A DNA stretch of 6,398 nucleotides from Cytophagales bacterium. Its GTDB lineage: Bacteria; Bacteroidota; Bacteroidia; Cytophagales; Spirosomataceae. Each line of letters starts with the position of its first letter. Positions within the stretch are counted from its first letter, which is position 1. Shown piece after piece: positions 5,901-6,398 of this stretch. The position numbers were made by a program, and so were the translations under genes. Under the pieces are notes generated by a model. It had not been told where the DNA came from and ran no database searches. It was given only the letters and a program-made list of their open reading frames with translations. Location of the stretch: assembly GCA_013205605.1 (NCBI GenBank), contig JABMMK010000260.1:1-6398 (forward strand). The letters are read 5' to 3'.

Positions 5901-6398
5901 GGAAGTCAAAACACAGGAATGGGAAGTATGGCCCTTAACGTAAATTCCACAGGTACGTACAATACAGCCCTTGGGTATGCTGCAGACGTGGTTTCTGGGA
6001 CTTTAACCAATGCAACCGCCATTGGCAATGGTGCTAAAGTTGCGGCTAGTAACACCATTCAGTTGGGAAATACGGATGTATTGAATGTAAAAACCAGCGG
6101 AACCATTACTGCTGGAGCGGTAACTTATCCTAAAATAGATGGTTCAAATGGTCAAGTATTGACTACTAACGGTTCTGGAACTTTATCTTGGGCACCTGCA
6201 TCCTCATCCTCAGGTGTGCCCTACACTGGAGCCAGCCAAGGAGTTAACTTAGGCGGATATGATTTAACGGTGAATGGATTGACCATTGGTTCTGGAAAAG
6301 TTGGTACTTCTGCTACCCTCAATACTATAATTGGGGAATATGCGCTAAATAGAACTACAAGTACTACCCGCGGACAGGATAATACAGCCATTGGCTAC
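2925..6398 (+). CDS. Giant fibre-like surface protein with phage-tail-fibre and YadA-head-like repeats, 3' end missing
   Basis: The frame is open for 1158 codons and reaches the window edge without a stop; the C-terminus is unseen. An in-frame TAG at 2901-2903 makes the ATG at 2925 the first start, and a signal peptide follows at once (MNYCKHLFSLLLILSSLYSL, cleavage near HGQ, 21-23). Regions in order: (1) residues ~28-156, an N-terminal domain (NYQAVILD, TTDEYGLVNVGIG, NYTPYSLYSEA) common in Bacteroidota fibre proteins; (2) the linker LSQFQNDESFL at 168-178; (3) a polar coiled-coil-like stalk, ~183-288; (4) phage-tail-fibre-like repeats, ~307-580; (5) ~208-residue modules starting GVPYTGA at 587, 889 and 1097, with NTAxG arrays like the YadA head. 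No catalytic motif is visible. It is probably a long trimeric fibre or adhesin on the cell surface. Trimerisation, the export route and an S74-like C-terminal chaperone are inferences. It probably belongs to the same locus as the two genes before it, though the 93-bp gap could hold a promoter of its own. Confidence 0.85.
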   Translation, partial: MNYCKHLFSLLLILSSLYSLHGQTNKKTLNYQAVILDPKVIEIPGAVITGQPLNKGNVCLRFTLLNAQGGVDYEETQQVTTDEYGLVNVGIGSGTQAGTQASNNSTSLYKNFESIVWNLGVKSLKVSVSFDGCATFKQVTTQGLNYTPYSLYSEAVDYKNVIEAPKKLSQFQNDESFLVPKSLDPLKQDIQTNSTQIETANQTIKSNKQTSDAAFLVVNQSLTSVDKQVTENTRSLTTMETKLTDQQNQIVDNRNQISSTNNSMNAQIGGLQGQINTSNSTVSNLMNGAEMQSNKSTAANLGGANPSDQAYPSQRAAKAYVDQLVSQIATSGVPDATTLAAGKLQLAGDLGGTATSPTVPALADKENSSNKSTNVQADAASDTKYPSVKAVKAYVDQATLGTALAADLANKANIASPSFTGTPTAPTPTSNDNSTKIATTAFVQAATTGIALQTSLDGKADKNSPTFTGTPVLPAETIGVTQASGNNSTKLATTAFVTSSVSAGVQDATTTASGKIQLAGDLGGSAASPTVPGLTLKAPLASPIFTGNPVLPTGTTGVTQTVGDNSTKLATTAYVVTAVSAVSGNSGVPYTGATGAVDLGGYNLTVNELTIGSGKVGTSGSSSNTIVGGAGVSRAFTSVLSNTAIGYNTMSAATPGNNNTAVGAWSLVSTTGRENSVLGAGAMERNLGGNENTAIGYYAMQNNLSGSGNTALGFKAGFSTDNTTINNSTAIGYQAKVAASNTIQLGADGTSGTTAITNVKTSGTITAGDVTYPKTHGSTSQVLSTNGSGTLVWANASSGVTLPSQSGNNGKFLSSDGTNASWGTVTLPTASSMNLGGIKVGTGLSMDMMNSGTMNLNTASSSTLGGIKVGTGLSIDLNGVLSSSSSSSGVPYTGASQGVNLGGYDLTVNGLTIGTGYVNPSNTYNTIVGRSALNRTSPGTDNTVIGYKSLGETGPTTAGDKNTAVGSWTLINNNNGQSNSALGVGALQQNSSGSQNTGMGSMALNVNSTGTYNTALGYAADVVSGTLTNATAIGNGAKVAASNTIQLGNTDVLNVKTSGTITAGAVTYPKIDGSNGQVLTTNGSGTLSWAPASSSSGVPYTGASQGVNLGGYDLTVNGLTIGSGKVGTSATLNTIIGEYALNRTTSTTRGQDNTAIGY
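3927..4526 (+). repeat. Two copies of the QLAGDLGG tail-fibre repeat in the fibre gene
   Basis: A 28-residue unit occurs at 3927-4010 and 4443-4526 (the range spans both copies). It reads DATTLAAGKLQLAGDLGG then TATSPTVPAL in the first copy, and DATTTASGKIQLAGDLGG then SAASPTVPGL in the second. Motifs of this type are familiar from phage tail fibres and bacterial fibre proteins. Between the copies lie TKYPSVKAVKAYVDQ (4071-4115), itself related to YPSQRAAKAYVDQ (3855-3893), and two of the SPTFTGTP units. Confidence 0.8.
4170..4649 (+). repeat. Three SPxFTGxP ... TKxATTAxV tail-fibre repeats in the fibre gene
   Basis: Three imperfect units start at 4170 (SPSFTGTPTAPT, later NSTKIATTAFV), 4314 (SPTFTGTPVLP, NSTKLATTAFV) and 4548 (SPIFTGNPVLP, NSTKLATTAYV). 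The spacing is 48 and then 78 residues, because the second QLAGDLGG unit sits between the second and third. This pattern is well known in phage tail-fibre repeats, where it forms trimeric beta/coil shaft segments. Confidence 0.8.
4683..5588 (+). repeat. Fibre module A: GVPYTGA plus NTAxG head-like array, with extra linker
   Basis: Residues 587-888. It opens with GVPYTGATGAVDLGGYNLTV and continues to a YadA-head-like array (about residues 624-746) with NTIVGG, NTAIGYNTM, NTAVGAWSL, NSVLGAGAM, NTAIGYYAM, NTALGFKAG, STAIGYQA and NTIQLG. It then has NVKTSGTITAGDVTYPKTHG and a QVLSTNGSGTLVWA exit motif. Unlike the next module, it carries an additional linker of about 89 residues (800-888) containing two LGGIKVGTGLS repeats and a seven-serine run. 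Confidence 0.8.
5409..5552 (+). repeat. Duplicated 19-residue LGGIKVGTGLS unit in the linker between modules
   Basis: The unit TASSMNLGGIKVGTGLSMD (5409-5465) is repeated as TASSSTLGGIKVGTGLSID (5496-5552), 29 residues later. 'LGGIKVGTGLSID' units are common in phage structural fibres. The copies differ at many third codon positions, so this duplication looks older than the 84-bp repeat downstream. An apparent reverse-strand frame over this interval is only an antisense shadow of it. Confidence 0.75.
5583..6290 (+). repeat. Nearly identical 84-bp direct repeat at the starts of modules B and C
   Basis: Positions 5583-5666 and 6207-6290 are aligned at an offset of exactly 624 bp and differ at one base by eye, a TAT/TAC synonymous change at 5600/6224. 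The range given spans both copies. Surrounding module sequence is much more diverged, so this block marks a recent duplication or gene-conversion tract. Confidence 0.8.
5589..6212 (+). repeat. Fibre module B: complete 208-residue repeat
   Basis: Residues 889-1096, exactly 624 bp from one GVPYTGA motif to the next. Order: GVPYTGASQGVNLGGYDLTV, then an NTAxG-type array (NTIVGRSAL, NTVIGYKSL, NTAVGSWTL, NSALGVGAL, NTGMGSMAL, NTALGYAAD, ATAIGNGA, NTIQLG), then NVKTSGTITAGAVTYPKIDG, QVLTTNGSGTLSWA and a four-serine hinge. It matches module A along its length but lacks the LGGIKVGTG linker. Confidence 0.8.
6213..6398 (+). repeat. Fibre module C: start of a third repeat, cut by the window end
   Basis: Residues 1097-1158. 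It opens with the same residues as module B (GVPYTGASQGVNLGGYDLTV), then changes to SGKVGTS as in module A, and enters a new array (NTIIGEYAL, NTAIGY) where the window ends. At least one more module, and possibly more, therefore lies downstream. Confidence 0.8.

Noticed and set aside
3927..6398. Tandem repeats as a CRISPR array or a prophage tail region
   Set aside because: The repeats are in-frame coding units of variable spacing, not short identical repeats with unique spacers, and no other phage gene is visible next to the signal-peptide-bearing fibre gene.

Overview
The window looks like a piece of a Bacteroidota chromosome. The evidence is a short protein with a type IX secretion (T9SS) type A C-terminal sorting domain, a membrane-anchored AraC-type regulator of a kind common in this phylum, A-rich leaders without Shine-Dalgarno sequences, and surface-fibre modules (NYQAV...YTPYSLYSEA, LSQFQNDESFL, GVPYTGA, NTAIGY) often seen in Bacteroidota fibre-like proteins. 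I cannot name a genus from the sequence.

Layout. Positions 1-164 hold the left end of an IS3-family, IS150-like insertion sequence that runs leftward out of the window. It includes a terminal inverted repeat, a hairpin plus U-run terminator, and the first 40 codons of the transposase OrfA. Positions 208-1380 (minus) encode a multi-pass membrane protein with a C-terminal AraC DNA-binding domain. A 208-bp AT-rich divergent intergenic region follows. It carries a perfect 8-bp inverted repeat just upstream of a rightward gene series: a predicted outer-membrane beta-barrel protein (1589-2305), a small T9SS-sorted protein (2313-2831), and a very large repetitive fibre-like surface protein. The last starts at 2925, stays open for 1158 codons and leaves the window at 6398 without a stop.

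The large protein is the centrepiece. A Sec signal peptide is followed by an N-terminal beta-rich domain typical of Bacteroidota fibre proteins, a coiled-coil stalk, and a series of phage-tail-fibre-like repeats (AYVDQ, QLAGDLGG, SPTFTGTP, TKIATTAFV). Then come two full copies and the start of a third copy of a roughly 208-residue module. The module combines a GVPYTGA entry motif with a YadA-head-like array of NTAxG repeats. DNA comparison of the module copies suggests recent internal duplication and mosaic exchange.

Working model (inference). The three rightward genes form a cell-surface assembly locus: an outer-membrane barrel, a small T9SS cargo protein and a long trimeric fibre or adhesin. 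It may be controlled by the divergently transcribed membrane-bound AraC regulator. The fibre's C-terminus lies outside the window. It would show whether the fibre ends in an S74-type intramolecular chaperone, a T9SS sorting domain or something else.
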